From positions 2,480,001 through 2,544,000 of the forward strand of contig SDUX01000004.1 of NCBI GenBank assembly GCA_008729055.1: a stretch of 64,000 nucleotides of DNA. Reading direction: 5' to 3'. Positions 53,780 through 64,000 of this stretch are shown piece after piece. The notes below the pieces were generated by a model. That model made no database searches and was not told where the DNA came from. It saw nothing but the letters and a program-made list of their open reading frames with translations. The position numbers and the translations under genes were made by a program. The stretch's first letter is position 1, and each line of letters begins with the position of its first letter. The stretch comes from Pyropia haitanensis. Lineage: Eukaryota; Rhodophyta; Bangiophyceae; Bangiales; Bangiaceae.

Positions 53780-54783
53780 CGGTTGGATGGAGGCTTGGGG
53801 GGGGGGGGAGGAGACAGTTGGCCGGGGGAGTGGGCGGGGGGGGGGGGGGGGGCACACTTTGGCCTTTGCGTGGCGGCTGATGCCGTCCGGCGGCGGCGCA
53901 CCACGCAGCCGCTGGCACTTGTGACCCGTTGACGCCGCGGTGGCGTCGGCGCGTGTGTAGCAGTGGGGGGGCGCGGCGGAAGAGGCTTCTGCAGAGCGAG
54001 GGGGAGGCAGGGTGCCCGCGGAGTAGGGGCGCGCCGAGGCGGGGGAGCGCCGCTGGGCGTGCCCTGTAGACTGTGTACATACATGTGCCTGTGGACAGCG
54101 GCGGGCCGTCGCGTGCTGCTTTCTGTTGTTGCTCTCGTTCCGACCCACCCACGCGCTCATCCTAAACAGGTCCGCGGGGCGGGGACCCGCTGGCGGGTGC
54201 GAGAGGCGGTGAGAGAGACCCGTCGCCGGCTGCCCACCCGCAACAGAGTGGCGGCGGGAACGAAACACCGCGTTGGGACGAGACCCCTCGCGGGCGGCGG
54301 CGGCGCCGTGGCTCCCGCCCACCGCCGCGGCGGCGACCAGCCGCGGCCGCTGACACACGCCCGCGGCAAGCGGGGTCCCCGCGCGGCGGCCGCGTCGGCC
54401 ACCGCCGGTCGCGCCGTCCCACCCCCCCCCCCCCTCGCGTCGCGGGGGGAAGCCGCGGCGGCTCGCAGCGCGGCGCGCGGAGTGTGGCGGCGGCGGCGGC
54501 GGTGGCGGCTACCACCGGCGGTGTCGGCGCCGAGGCGGCGGCCGTCCCACGACCCGTCCCTGACGCGGCCGCCCGCAGCGCCGTCGCCGTCGTTCCAGCC
54601 GCTCCACCCACGCCCCTGTCCGTCCTGCGCCTACCCCGGATGGGCAATGTCCCCACTGTCCAGTTCATCCTGCCGCGCTCTCTGCCGCTGAAACCCGCCG
54701 TGGCGAGCGGGCCCTGCCCAACGCGCGCCCGCCACGGCGTCCTGTCTGCCGCCGCGGTGCGGCCGCGGGCGGCGCCAGACGCC
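53780..54783. other. Intergenic
   Basis: No gene I can support. G runs lie near 53790-53812 and 53836-53854. 54050-54180 is of moderate composition. A short frame from an ATG at 54640 (MGNVPTVQFILPRSLPLKP) leads toward the SurE-like remnant and could be its original 5' end. Confidence 0.45.
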
Positions 54784-55654
54784 ATGGCCACCGTCAGTGA
54801 CAAACCCCGCCGGCGGTGGCACGGCGGCAGCCGCCGCGCCGACCCCCAACCCGTTTCCGACCCCCAACGCCGCTCCTTTTCTCCACCCCCGCCACCGCGG
54901 CGGGCGGTGGCGGCGCCGCCCGCGCGGACGGCCCGCGGCCGACGCCGGTGCTGACCAACGACGACGGGGTGGACCCCCCCCCCCCCCGCCACCACGCGGC
55001 TGCTGCCACTGGCGTGGGCGGTGGCGGCCGCCGCACCCGCCTACGACGTGCTCGTCGTGGCGCCCGCCGCCGGCCAAGCCGCGGGTGGGATGCGCATCTC
55101 GCTGGGCACGCCCCGTGGGCGGCGCCGCCGACGTTGACGACGCCGCGCCGCCCGCCCACCCGGGCCCTCATGGCGACAGGTCGGACCCGGACTCCCACCC
55201 GCGGCGCACGTTTCCCGTCTACACGCTGAGCGGCAGCCCCGCGGACGCGGTCATCACCGTCGCGCGACGCGGCGGCGTGCCGGCGCTCGTCGAGTCGGGC
55301 GAAACGAAACTGGTGGGGCCCCGCCTGCGCACCGACGGGCGCTACTCGGGGGCGAACAGCGCCGCCCGGCAGGGCGGGCTATCCAGCGTCCCCGCTGTGG
55401 CGGTCAACCTGTGCGTGGGCGCCCACGACGGGGGCGGGCCGGCCGCCGCAGCGGCGGCGGCGGCGGCGCCCGCCGTCCGCGTGCTGGCGGTGGTCTGGGG
55501 GGGGGCGCCGCCGCCGACGGCGGGGCGGCCAACACCGGCCGCCTCGACGCGCGGCACTTGCACCGGCGGTGTGTGGCGTCCCCGCCCGACACTCGTGGCG
55601 GCCGTCTGGATTGTGCTGCGGTTCCGTCGCCTCGTCTCGCAACGCACGTCTTGA
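54784..55654 (+). pseudogene. SurE-like 5'-nucleotidase remnant, frame-broken
   Basis: Pieces of SurE appear in order but in different frames. PVLTNDDGVD (the metal-binding Asp-Asp motif) ends at a 14-base C run (54974-54987). YDVLVVAPAAGQAAGG is in the next frame. YTLSGSPADAVITVA, then GRYSGANSAARQGGL, then AVAVNLCVG are in a third. SurE enzymes dephosphorylate nucleoside monophosphates. The catalytic Ser normally in the APxxxQSG loop is Ala here, and the SGIN/G-N loop is missing. At least three frame changes are needed, one of them not at a long homopolymer. Decay is therefore more likely than an unrecognised intron pattern, though sequencing error cannot be excluded. Confidence 0.6.
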
Positions 55655-55961
55655 CGCTACCGCGCGATGGTCGTCCGCCTCTTGACCGTCCCGGCCCGGC
55701 CTGCGCGCGCACTGGCCACAAGCAGTAGCAATGACGGGAGGCGCGTGTCGACGACAGGCCTGAGCTCCACGTAGGCCAAGTGCGCTGCCCAGTACACGTG
55801 CCCCCCCCCCCCTTTCCTTCCCACCCCCCCAGCCCCCCGCTTCTACCCCCTCTCTCTCGTCTCCCTCCCAATCCACACCGTGTTCCCCCCACCTCGAACG
55901 ATGCACACCCTGTTCCAATCACTGAGAGCCGAGCCGAGCCGAGCTGGCCGCCGCCCCCCCC
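55655..55961. other. Intergenic between convergent features
   Basis: 307 bases between the SurE-like remnant (+) and the lipase stop (-). It contains a C run at 55801-55812 and C/T-rich sequence. No gene seen. Confidence 0.6.
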
Positions 55962-58900
55962 CTACACGGACGTGGGAGACTCGCCCTCCCCGGGATTTCG
56001 CCCTTGGTCCGCCGCCGCCACCACCGCCTCAACCGCCGCCGCGTACGCCTCGACCGACCGCAGCGGCGCCAGCGGCCGCAGCCGGCGGGCCCGCCGCGGG
56101 TGGGCGGCCACCTCTGCCGCCCGCTGCGACAGCCGCGCCGCCTGCACCAGCCGCGCCCAGCGGCCGAGGACGGGCGTGGGGATGGCACGGCGGGCGCCGC
56201 CGCGCGCCGCCCGCCCCCCCCCCAGCGGGCCCACACCCCCCACACCCACCGCCTGCGGCCGGCCGCGTCGCGGACGGCGGCGGTGGTGGCGGCCTCGGCG
56301 GCGGCGAGCGCGGCGCCCGCGGCGCCCGCGGCGCCGCGGGCCAGGCTCAGCACCGGCACGTCGGGCCGGAGGTCCGCGTCGCAGGTGAGGCACGTCAGCA
56401 GCCGGGCGGTCGGCGGCGGCGGCGGCGGCGGCCCGAGCAGCTGCTTGGTCAGCGGCGGGAGGGGCCACCGCCAAAAGAGCCGCCGCCGCGTCGTCGAGCC
56501 GTGGAAGTGGCTGACCCCCACCGCGGACAGCGCGAGCATATACGCAAACCGACCGTGGAAGCGGATACTGACCGCGCCGCCGTGGAGGGTGCGCTTGGTC
56601 GCCGCCAGCGGGTCGATGAACAGGTCGCCCGACAGGTCGAGCAGCACCGACGTGCCCGCGTGGACGTACCGCTTGAAGGGCGGTACCGTGGTGATGACGT
56701 CGTTTGCAACGACGCAGCGCCAGTGCTCGGGCACGAGGCTGTCCATGAGGGAGACCCAGGCGGCGTTGCCAACCTTGGGCGCGCCAAACGTCGTCACCGA
56801 CAGCCAGGGGGGGGGGGGGGGGGCGATGACCGCCGGCCGCTGCCGCTGCCGCATGAACAGAGATGGGAGGAGCCCCCCCAGGCCGCCGACGCGGCCGCCG
56901 CCGCCAGCCCTGCCGCCCCCGCCGTCAGCACCACCGTCGCCCGTGCCGCCTCCGCCGTCACCGCTGCCGCCGGCAAAGGCAAAGAAAGCGGCCGTCATCT
57001 TGCGACGCGGGGTGTCCAGGCCGTCGGCGATCGAGGCGAGCCCGCTAGAGGCAGACCCCACACTCGCCGGCGGGCTTGGAGCCGCCGCCGGCGGCACCGC
57101 ATCCCGCGGGAGAGGTGCCGCCGGCGGGGGGCGTCGCGGACTCTCTGGCCGCGGCGGCGACGAGGCGGCACCCCCCCCCCCCCCCCCTCCTCCCCCCCTC
57201 CCGCCGTCCAGCTCGCGGGCAGCGTGGAGGATGGCCAGGTCCACGGCGGCGAGGCAGCCGAGCGCCCCCCCCATCGAGTGCCCCGTGACCAGCCACGGCA
57301 GGTGCGGGTGCGCGGCGCGCCACGCCAGAAAGGTGGCCACCACCTCCCCCCGCACCGCCGCGTAGGCGGTGCCAAAGCCCGAGTGCACCCGCGCCGCCGC
57401 CCACAGGCCGGGGCGGCTCGCGGCGGCGTCCACGTCATCCGCCGCGGGCGCGACAGGCGCAAACGGCCCGAGGAAGGGGAAGGCGGCGGGGGCTTCCGCG
57501 TCGGCGCCGCCGGCGTCGGCGTCGGCACCGCCGGCGTCGGCGTCGGCGCCCCAGCCCGGCCGGAATGCCGACCACGCGGGGGCGGCGTGCGCCGCCGAGG
57601 CGGCGGCAGCAGCCGCGGCCGTTGCCGCGGCGGCGGCGGCGGCGGCATCCAGTGTGGCGGCCGCGTCGGCGCCGAGGACCGCCTCGAGCGGGATGAGCGA
57701 AAAGGCCAGGTCCGTCCACGTGTTGGTGGTGCTTACCGTCCCCCGGAACGACACGACCAGCCGGTCGGGGAGCGCGATGAACAGCACGAGCGTGTCCGAC
57801 GGCCCGTGGTAGATGCGCTTGACCGACGCGATCGGGTCGGTGGCGGCCCACGCGTAGCGGGGGCAGAGGTAGGGCGTCGGCGGCGGGGGCTCGTCGTAGG
57901 CCAGCCAAGACAGGTTCAGCAGCTTGGCGGTGGTGGTCAGCACAAACGTGCCAGGCTGGATGTGCAAGCGGCGACGGTGCTGCCGGGGGGAGCGGCCGCC
58001 AAGGTGGCCGCCGACGCGCCAGGCCCCGGAAGCGCGGCGGCCCCCAAAGAAGCCGGGACTCCGGCCCCTGCGCCCGTCCGCATCACCTCCGTCTCCAACG
58101 GCGGCGCCCCTCCCCCCGCCATCTCCTGGTAGTGGACTGAGCACCTCCCGCAGGCGCGTGCGGTACGCCGCGGCCCCCCCCGCCGGCATGGCCTCCCCCC
58201 CCGCACCCCCCTCTGGCGTCGACGACTTGGAGGACGCGATGCTGGCGTTGCTGCTGCACTCGTCGGTCACCTCCTCCTCCCCGCCCGCTTTGGCCAGCCG
58301 CTGGGGGCGGGAGAAGAGGGCGCGCACGCCCGTCACGTGCGGCGGCAGCGCCAGCAGCGCCTCCACCAGCACGTATGTTGACACGAGCAGCCGGAACGGG
58401 GGACCGTGGCCGAGCGGCTCGGTCAGCCAAAGGAAGACGCCTTCCCGGTGGAGCCATATGGTCAGCCCAATTGGCGGTGCTACGGCCGTGACCAGCACGC
58501 ACAGGGAGGCCGCGAGCGCCATGCGCCGCGCATGGAGCGCGTAGAAGCGGTGCGCAATGTGCTTGCGGCGGGTGCGGACAAAGGATGTCTGCTTGAGCAC
58601 GTAGCCGGTCACGCGCATCTCGGCAAGCAGCACCGCCACCAGCACGCCCTCGACGGTAATGACCACCACCGCCGCGGCCATCGACCACGGGTCGTCGGTC
58701 AGGGGCGCCGCAACGGGACGGGCTACCACTAGACGGAGGAGGTAGGCCACACTCGCAAGGGGAAACACGCTGAAAGCAACCTCCGTGCCGGGGAGGGAGA
58801 CGAACGCATTGATGCGCAGCGCGACGTGCACGACCAGCAGCACCGTACGGGGGAGGTAGAAGCGGACGCGGCGGTTGGAGCCGTCCAGCTTGCGGAACGA

Positions 58901-59968
58901 CGCCACCGATGTGGAGCCGTACCAGAGGATAAACGCCGCGAACGCGACCGACCCCATCGACAGAAAGACGAACAGCAGCTTCGACGCCTCGCCGGACTCC
59001 TCCACATTGTTGGGCGACGCAAAGAGGCGGAAGAGAGAGAGGGCCTCGTACTCTGTGACGGGCACGGCGTAAATGGCGGCCGACCACAGCAGCACGATCG
59101 TCCACACCTGCTCGTCCGCGCGGCGCGCCCGCGGCACCGCCCACACGTGGGCAGACAGGGCCACCGCGGCGCACACTATGGCCACACCGAGGACCACCCC
59201 AATGACCATGTGGACGACCATCAGCGCCGGCGGCAGCACCTCCAACTCCATCACCAGCCCGTCGTTTCCGGGGAATATTTGGGAGAGCGGAACCTTCGCG
59301 GCGTAGACGTGGCCGAGGACGATGAGCACCACCGCGTACACAATCGCGACCGAGTAGGCGATGCCCGAGTAGCGCAGCACCCGCCGCAGCGCCGCCGAGT
59401 TGAGCGTCTCGATGAGCGTGCGTGGCGCGGCCGTGTCACCGCCGCGCAGGCACGTCTGGTCGTCGCGCAGCAGCTCCGAGTCCTCGTCCGCCGACGACCA
59501 GCCGTCCTCGTCCTCGTCCTCGTCGTCCGCCGCCCCCTTGCCCTGCCGCGCCTCCCCGCTGACGGCGTCGCTGTCGTCCGTGCCGCCGCTGCCACTAGCG
59601 GGAGCGGGGGGGGAACCCGCGGCGGCGCCGGCGGGGTCACCCCCGGCGTCGGCCGCAGCCGCGACCGCGGGGGTGCCCCCTTCGTCGGCACACACGCCGC
59701 CGCGGCTGATGCCGCCAACATCGCCGTCGCGGTACCAAAAGGTATGGGTGATGAGGTGGGAGGAAGCGCCACGGTCGGCGCTCGCACCGCCGCTGCGGCC
59801 GTCCGTCGCGGCGGCGCCCGCTGGCGGTGGGGCGTCGCCGACGCCGCCACCGCCACCGCCGCCGCCGCGGGTCGCCGGAACGGGGGAGCCGGCGTCGCGG
59901 GGGACGTCGGGGGCGGCGGCTGGCGGCGTGCCCCGCCACGAGCCCCACCAGCGTGCCACGGACGGCAT
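55962..59968 (-). CDS. Multi-span membrane class-3 lipase (one homopolymer frame break near the C-terminus)
   Basis: About 1335 residues from the ATG at 59968 (MPSVARWWGSWRGTPP). A disordered acidic N-terminus (DDEDEDEDGWSSADED) is followed by about eight or nine membrane spans between ~200 and ~545. A Ser/Gly linker leads to a class-3 alpha/beta-hydrolase domain: LLNLSWLAYDE, VVSFRGTVSTTNTWTDL, VTGHSMGGALG with nucleophile Ser898, VTTFGAPKVGN, and VVANDVITTVPPF with the likely catalytic Asp. Such enzymes cleave acylglycerols or phospholipids; diacylglycerol lipases also pair spans with this domain. Read as given, the frame continues to 55919 in Arg-rich nonsense. One extra base in the C run 56214-56223 restores GRWARLVQAARLSQRAAEVA and an end at 55962, the end I adopt. 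Confidence 0.85.
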
Positions 59969-60923
59969 CGCCAACAGCGGGGGCCAACCGCGAGGGCGGG
60001 AGGATGGCGGTTGAGTTGGCGGAGGTGGGGGAAGACGGCCAGATGAGCTGCGAAGAAGGATCAATGGCGGAGGCGGAAGGAGCGGGGTGGGGGTTAAGGG
60101 CAGAGCGGCCGGACGTGGCGTACACTCACATAGTCAACGGTAGCGGTGGTGGCGCCAGGGGGGGTACTGACGAGGAAGGCCGGCGCGGGGCGCAGGGGTC
60201 CCGACACTGGTCGTAGTACTGTAGGGCGGACGGCGGTGGTAGCCGCGCGTCGCACGCATCTTCGCAAGAGGGATATTCCCCGCTCGCAGCGGTGCGCGGG
60301 CGCACCGTCGTCACCTGTCGGTGCGGAAGTGATGGAGGAGGCCCCCCTGGCGGGGGGCCCCGCGCCGGTCCTCGCCGTCGACTCCCCGCAGCAAACGCCG
60401 CCAAGTCCGCGCATCTGGGTTTCCTGACTCTCCATACGCTCACCATGGGCGGTGCGGGCCCGCCCCGAGGGCAACGTCGACGTCAGGCAGGTCGGATCCG
60501 CGCTGGGCTGTAAATCGTGCTCGCCCACACACCCGGCAGAGTGTCCCGCAAAACTTTTGATCATTTCGAGTTTGTGGGTCAAGCCGGTGCAGCATCGACC
60601 TTTGCACCCTCTCTCATTGGATGTTCTGAGGAGGAGAGCGGAATTTGGCAGACGGCTGCATCGAGATTCCCCCCGGAACGCACACAAACGGGCACACACT
60701 TTGAAGAAACAAACCACACTTTCAACTGTCCGACACAGCCAGCCTGGATCCAACCGGGCCGTCGGCGGCACCCACCGTCTGTGCGCGCCGCCACGTCCCG
60801 GCAGCCAGCGCAGTGGGCTTTGTTGCGGGATCCTCTTCAAGCGCTTATCAAAAGCAGAACCTTGCAGAAATCACGATCCAGGGCGATCATGAAGTGCCCT
60901 AGAGACCCCGTAGAGGCCGATTT

Positions 60924-61092
60924 CTTGAAGAAAACGTGATAAACCTTGAAGTCACTATGAACACCTGCTCGGACATGGGGTTGCGATACACCACAAGGTG
61001 CGTCTCAGTGCGGGCTACACAGTGACGTACTGAACGATGATGTCCACGCAGGTCTTGACCCATTATTCAAGGTTTATCAAGCTTTCTTCAAG
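60924..61092. repeat. 169-bp imperfect inverted repeat, 53-nt arms
   Basis: Left arm 60924-60976 (starting CTTGAAGAAAACGTGATAAA) and right arm 61040-61092 (reverse complement starting CTTGAAGAAAGCTTGATAAA) align without gaps over 53 positions, about 40 identical. The outer 27 bases differ at only two. The 63-base centre is unpaired. It could be a miniature inverted-repeat element or a transcribed hairpin. No clear target-site duplication is visible. Confidence 0.85.
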
Positions 61093-61957
61093 TGCTAATG
61101 CACACAGCTCTCGCGCCGCATTAAGCGTGATCACGCTCTCCTAATAGAAGTACAGCATCGACAACAGCTTGTAGCCCCCGTTTCACCTGAAAAGCCCCAT
61201 GTTTCTTGGATTGTATCCCGGCATTTATGCAGCTCGCCGGAGTTGATCACGTGAGGCGCACGCCGTATCTCGGCGGCCTGCAGATCTTCTTGACAGTTTT
61301 TTTTTCAATTACTCGGTACAGTACGCTCCCAACCGTCGGCTTGCTTCTCTCCGACGACACTGGCAGGCACCCGAAGCACTTGCGCCGAGACTCGCGGCAG
61401 TACTAGACGATAGAGGCCAAAACCAGCCGTGGGCGACATTGCCGACCGGTCGCTGCCGCGGCCACGGCCGCCGCCGCGGCCGCCGTCGCGGCCCGATGCG
61501 GACTAGAGCCGGCGGGCGGCAGGGGGGACGGGAGGGCGGGAACGTGGACGTCGGCGGCAGTGGCTGCTGGCGCCGCCAGCGCGGCGCCCCCCGCAACTGC
61601 AGCCGCTGCCGCTGCAGTCGCTGCCGCAGCCTCTGTGGTCACTAAAGCCCTATGCCCGCGATGCGGTGGTAGTGCGCCAGTGTTACCATGCATCTCTGTG
61701 GCGTCATCAGCCGGGCCATGGAGATGGATTGTCTGCCGCTCAGGGATGGCCTTCGTGGTCCCCGCGAGGACTGTGATGGAGAGTTACCGAAACTTGACAG
61801 CCAATGGGATGCTCCTTAGTAGGGAACCCATCACCTCCCTTCAATATACTTTACCGTATTTGTCAACCTTTTAAGTGTGAGGATCGGCCTCTAATCCACT
61901 CAGTTGGGGCGGCGGCCGCCGCGGCGCGTGCGACCACTTCAAGGAAAATTAAGGTTT

Positions 61958-61978
61958 GTTCAAGCCCTTCCGGCTTGA
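61958..61978. repeat. Small perfect hairpin
   Basis: TTCAAGCC (61958-61965) and GGCTTGAA (61971-61978) flank a five-base loop CTTCC. It resembles the CTTGAAG ends of the larger inverted repeat 0.9 kb to the left. Confidence 0.8.
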
Positions 61979-62866
61979 AGAGCGCAGAGCGTGGATCCCG
62001 GTTTTAGGCCCACTGCGCAGCTCTCTGCCGCCGGCCTCGTCACGCCAGCCTCACCCCCCCCTTCCCCCCCACCCCGCCGTGCCAGCCCCAACCGCGCCGC
62101 CGCCCCCCCCCCCCGCCGCGGCCTGCCCGCCCCCGTTCGCCGCCGTCCACTGGCGCCCATCGCGGCCGCTGCGGTGGCACCCCCCCCCCCCCCCACCCCC
62201 GCCCACCCCTGCCGCCAGGCCGTCGAGCCGCTGGCCCCCACGCCCGCCGTGCAGCGGCGCCGCCGCCGCCACGCCGGCCGCCGCCGCGGCCACGGCCATC
62301 CCCGCTGGGCGAGCGTCGGCGTGTGCGCCCCTGCTGGCGCGGCGTGGCCGCCGCGTGGCGAGCCGCTCCCGCTCCGCCCCGGCCGGCCGGCCGGCCGGCC
62401 GGCCGCCGCGTGGCGCGGTGCCGCGCGGCGGCGGCGGCGCCGCCGTGGCGCCGCCGCGGGCGGGGGGGTTTGCCCCGCGCCGACGCGGCCGCCGCCGTGA
62501 CGGCGGCGCCGCGGGTGGCCACCCGCCACCACGGTGGCAAAGGGCCGGCAGGCGCCGGCGCCGACGGCGGCGGACGGTGGGGGGGGGGGGGGGGGGGGGG
62601 CCCGCGGCGGCCGCGGCTCGCCGGGGCGCCGCCGCCGCCACCGCCGGCCGCCGCCCCGGCGCGCGCGGTGGCGGGCGGGAGGAGAGCGCCGACCGCACGG
62701 CGGCCGGCTCTGCCAGTGTCGCCATCTCCTCCTCCCCCGGCACCTGCGGCTCGCCGCCGCACATCCCCGCGACGCCGAGGGCCCATCCCGCTCGTCCCCC
62801 CAACAGGCAGTCCCCCCACGCCCCTGCCGTCTCCCCCCGCCCACCGCGCCGGCAGCGGCGCGCCAA

Positions 62867-63044
62867 CTAGCGCAGCACCCGGCCGTCCCCCACCAGCGTC
62901 AGCCCGTTGCCCGCGGTGCCCACCACCGCCCACCCGTCGGTCGGGTGCAGCGCCACCGCCGACGCTGCCGCCGCCGTCTGCACGTGCACGGGCGCCCCCC
63001 CAAACCAGCGTCGCCGCCCCCCCTCCCCCCCGCCGCCACCGTCG

Positions 63045-63106
<62 letters not shown>

Positions 63107-64000
63107 CGCCACCCGCACGACCGTCACGCCCGGCGCGGCGCGGGCGGGCACGCCCACCTCCCAGCCGCCCCAGCCCGCCCGCCGCACCGACGGCCGCGGC
63201 CGCACCGTCGGCGGCAGCCCACGGCCGGCGGCGGCGGCGGCAGCGGCAGCGGCGGCGGCGGGCCCCGCCGCCGCGCCGACCGCCACGAGCGTGTCGGTGA
63301 GGGCGGCGGTGGCACCCCCCCCCCCCCACCCCACCCCCCCTCGTCCACGTGGAGTACCGTCACCCCCCCCCCCCCCCCCCCCAAAGGGGACTCCCCTCCC
63401 CTCCCCCCCCCCCCCCCCCCCACGGGCGCCCACTCGACCACCCCCACCGCCCCCCCCGCGCCCAGCCAGGCGACCGCCCCCCCCGGCTCCCCCGCCAGCG
63501 GCAGCAGCGCGTCGACGGCGCCCGGCACGCGCGCCGCCGCCGCCGGCCGCCCCACCGCCCGCAGGTCGTACAGCGCCGCCGCGCCGGCGCCGGCGGCGAC
63601 GGCCAGCGCGGCGGCGCCGCCGCCAGCGCCCGCGCCAAGGCCGACCGCCGCGACCGCCGTCGCGGCGCCACCACCACCCGCGGCGGGCAGGCGGAGGACG
63701 CCGCCCCCGGCCGGCCCGCCCGCGGCGGCCGCCGCCCGTGGCGGCGGCGGCGACAGCGGCGGCGACGGCGGCGGCGGCGGCGGCGGCGGCACGCGCGTGT
63801 CGTGGATGGCCACCCCGCCGGCGCGGCCAACGGCGGCGAGCGTCGTCCTCCCCGTCGCGGCCAGGTCGATCACCCCACCCGCCGACCGCCAGCGCCCGCC
63901 CGCCGCCGCGGCCGCCCACCCCACCCGTGGCACGACGGCGGCCACGTCCACCGACGCCACCCCACCCGTGCGGGTGCCCACGTGCAGCACGTCGCCGCCG
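62867..64000 (-). CDS. Beta-propeller (WD-like) protein, partial, 5' end beyond right edge (frame break)
   Basis: The minus-strand frame is open from the right edge: DVLHVGTRTGGVASVDV, VIDLAATGRTTLAAVGRAGG, VAIHDTR, LAVAAGAGAAALYDLRAVG, VAWLGAGGAVGVVEWAPV and VTVLHVDEGG. These evenly spaced beta-strand repeats resemble WD40 blades. After the C run 63315-63328 the frame changes, and the other frame continues ALTDTLVAVGAAAG, VHVQTAAAASAVALHP, TDGWAVVGTAGNGLTLVGDG, ending at 62867. One extra base in that run would join the two. Two further C runs (63363-63382, 63403-63421) fall inside Gly-rich loops. The family cannot be named from this fragment; WD proteins are usually scaffolds. Confidence 0.55.

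Larger units (their letters stand above)
59969..62866. other. Intergenic with AT-richer island and inverted repeat
   Basis: No protein gene I can support. 59969-60500 is GC-rich (5' flank of the lipase). 60500-61400 and 61700-61980 are the AT-richest parts of the window and contain a long inverted repeat (60924-61092) and a small perfect hairpin (61958-61978). 62040-62870 returns to GCC-rich simple sequence, with a 22-base G run at 62579-62600. Confidence 0.55.

Noticed and set aside
55880..58132. Plus-strand frame of 750 codons opposite the lipase
   Set aside because: Shadow of the lipase domain, with no domain of its own.
60094..60840. Minus-strand frame of 248 codons
   Set aside because: Mixed composition without ordered domains or a supported start; likely chance.

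Overview
This window looks like nuclear DNA of a photosynthetic eukaryote with an extremely GC-rich genome. The best fit is a red alga of the Porphyra/Pyropia type (inference, moderate confidence). Several genes carry Ala/Arg/Ser-rich N-terminal extensions that resemble plastid transit peptides. Two tandem genes encode the thylakoid protein THF1/Psb29. Genes are single-exon or have one short GT-AG intron, and start contexts often read CCATGG-like. Nothing resembles bacterial operons, CRISPR arrays, rRNA or tRNA. Between genes lie kilobases of G/C homopolymers, GC-rich simple repeats and pyrimidine-rich leaders, where most long open frames are composition artefacts.

Layout, left to right: 3' end of an unrecognised gene (2-511, +); ketopantoate-reductase-like protein (1434-2522, -); a Gly/Pro/Ala-rich protein with a small cysteine zinc motif and a Tudor-like segment (about 4460-8008, +); a ChrR-type double-cupin protein (9726-10406, +); tandem THF1 copies A and B (11192-12666 and 13922-15408, +) with an identical 488-bp intron; a PPP/ApaH-like phosphatase with a long low-complexity N-terminus (about 16816-20018, +); an ArfGAP (20841-23172, -, one intron), divergent from glutathione reductase (24077-25522, +); a long low-complexity stretch; adenine phosphoribosyltransferase (30396-31094, +), convergent with a PHO80-like cyclin (32021-33823, -); a second long low-complexity and repeat-rich stretch with one weak ORF (39345-40028, +); an inositol-2-dehydrogenase-like oxidoreductase (42457-43662, +), convergent with plastid-type 6-phosphogluconate dehydrogenase (44081-45742, -); a cytochrome P450 (47520-49391, +); an OTU protease (50232-50960, +); a small membrane-anchored Gly-rich protein (53183-53779, +); a broken SurE-like gene (54784-55654, +); a large multi-span class-3 lipase (55962-59968, -); an AT-richer stretch with a 169-bp inverted repeat; and the 3' part of a beta-propeller-like gene running off the right edge (62867-64000, -).

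The genes do not form one pathway. Common threads are plastid function (two THF1 copies, probable plastid forms of 6PGDH, the ketopantoate-reductase-like protein and the inositol dehydrogenase), NADPH/redox supply (6PGDH, glutathione reductase), purine salvage (APRT), membrane traffic and lipid turnover (ArfGAP, lipase), and signalling (cyclin, phosphatase, OTU protease).

The most notable observations are the near-perfect identity of the two THF1 mature-coding regions and introns beside divergent transit peptides and flanks (gene conversion); four genes whose frame breaks all lie at G/C homopolymers and are all repaired by one extra base, pointing to undercalled runs; a bacterial-style ChrR cupin; a decayed SurE; and a 53-nt-arm inverted repeat.
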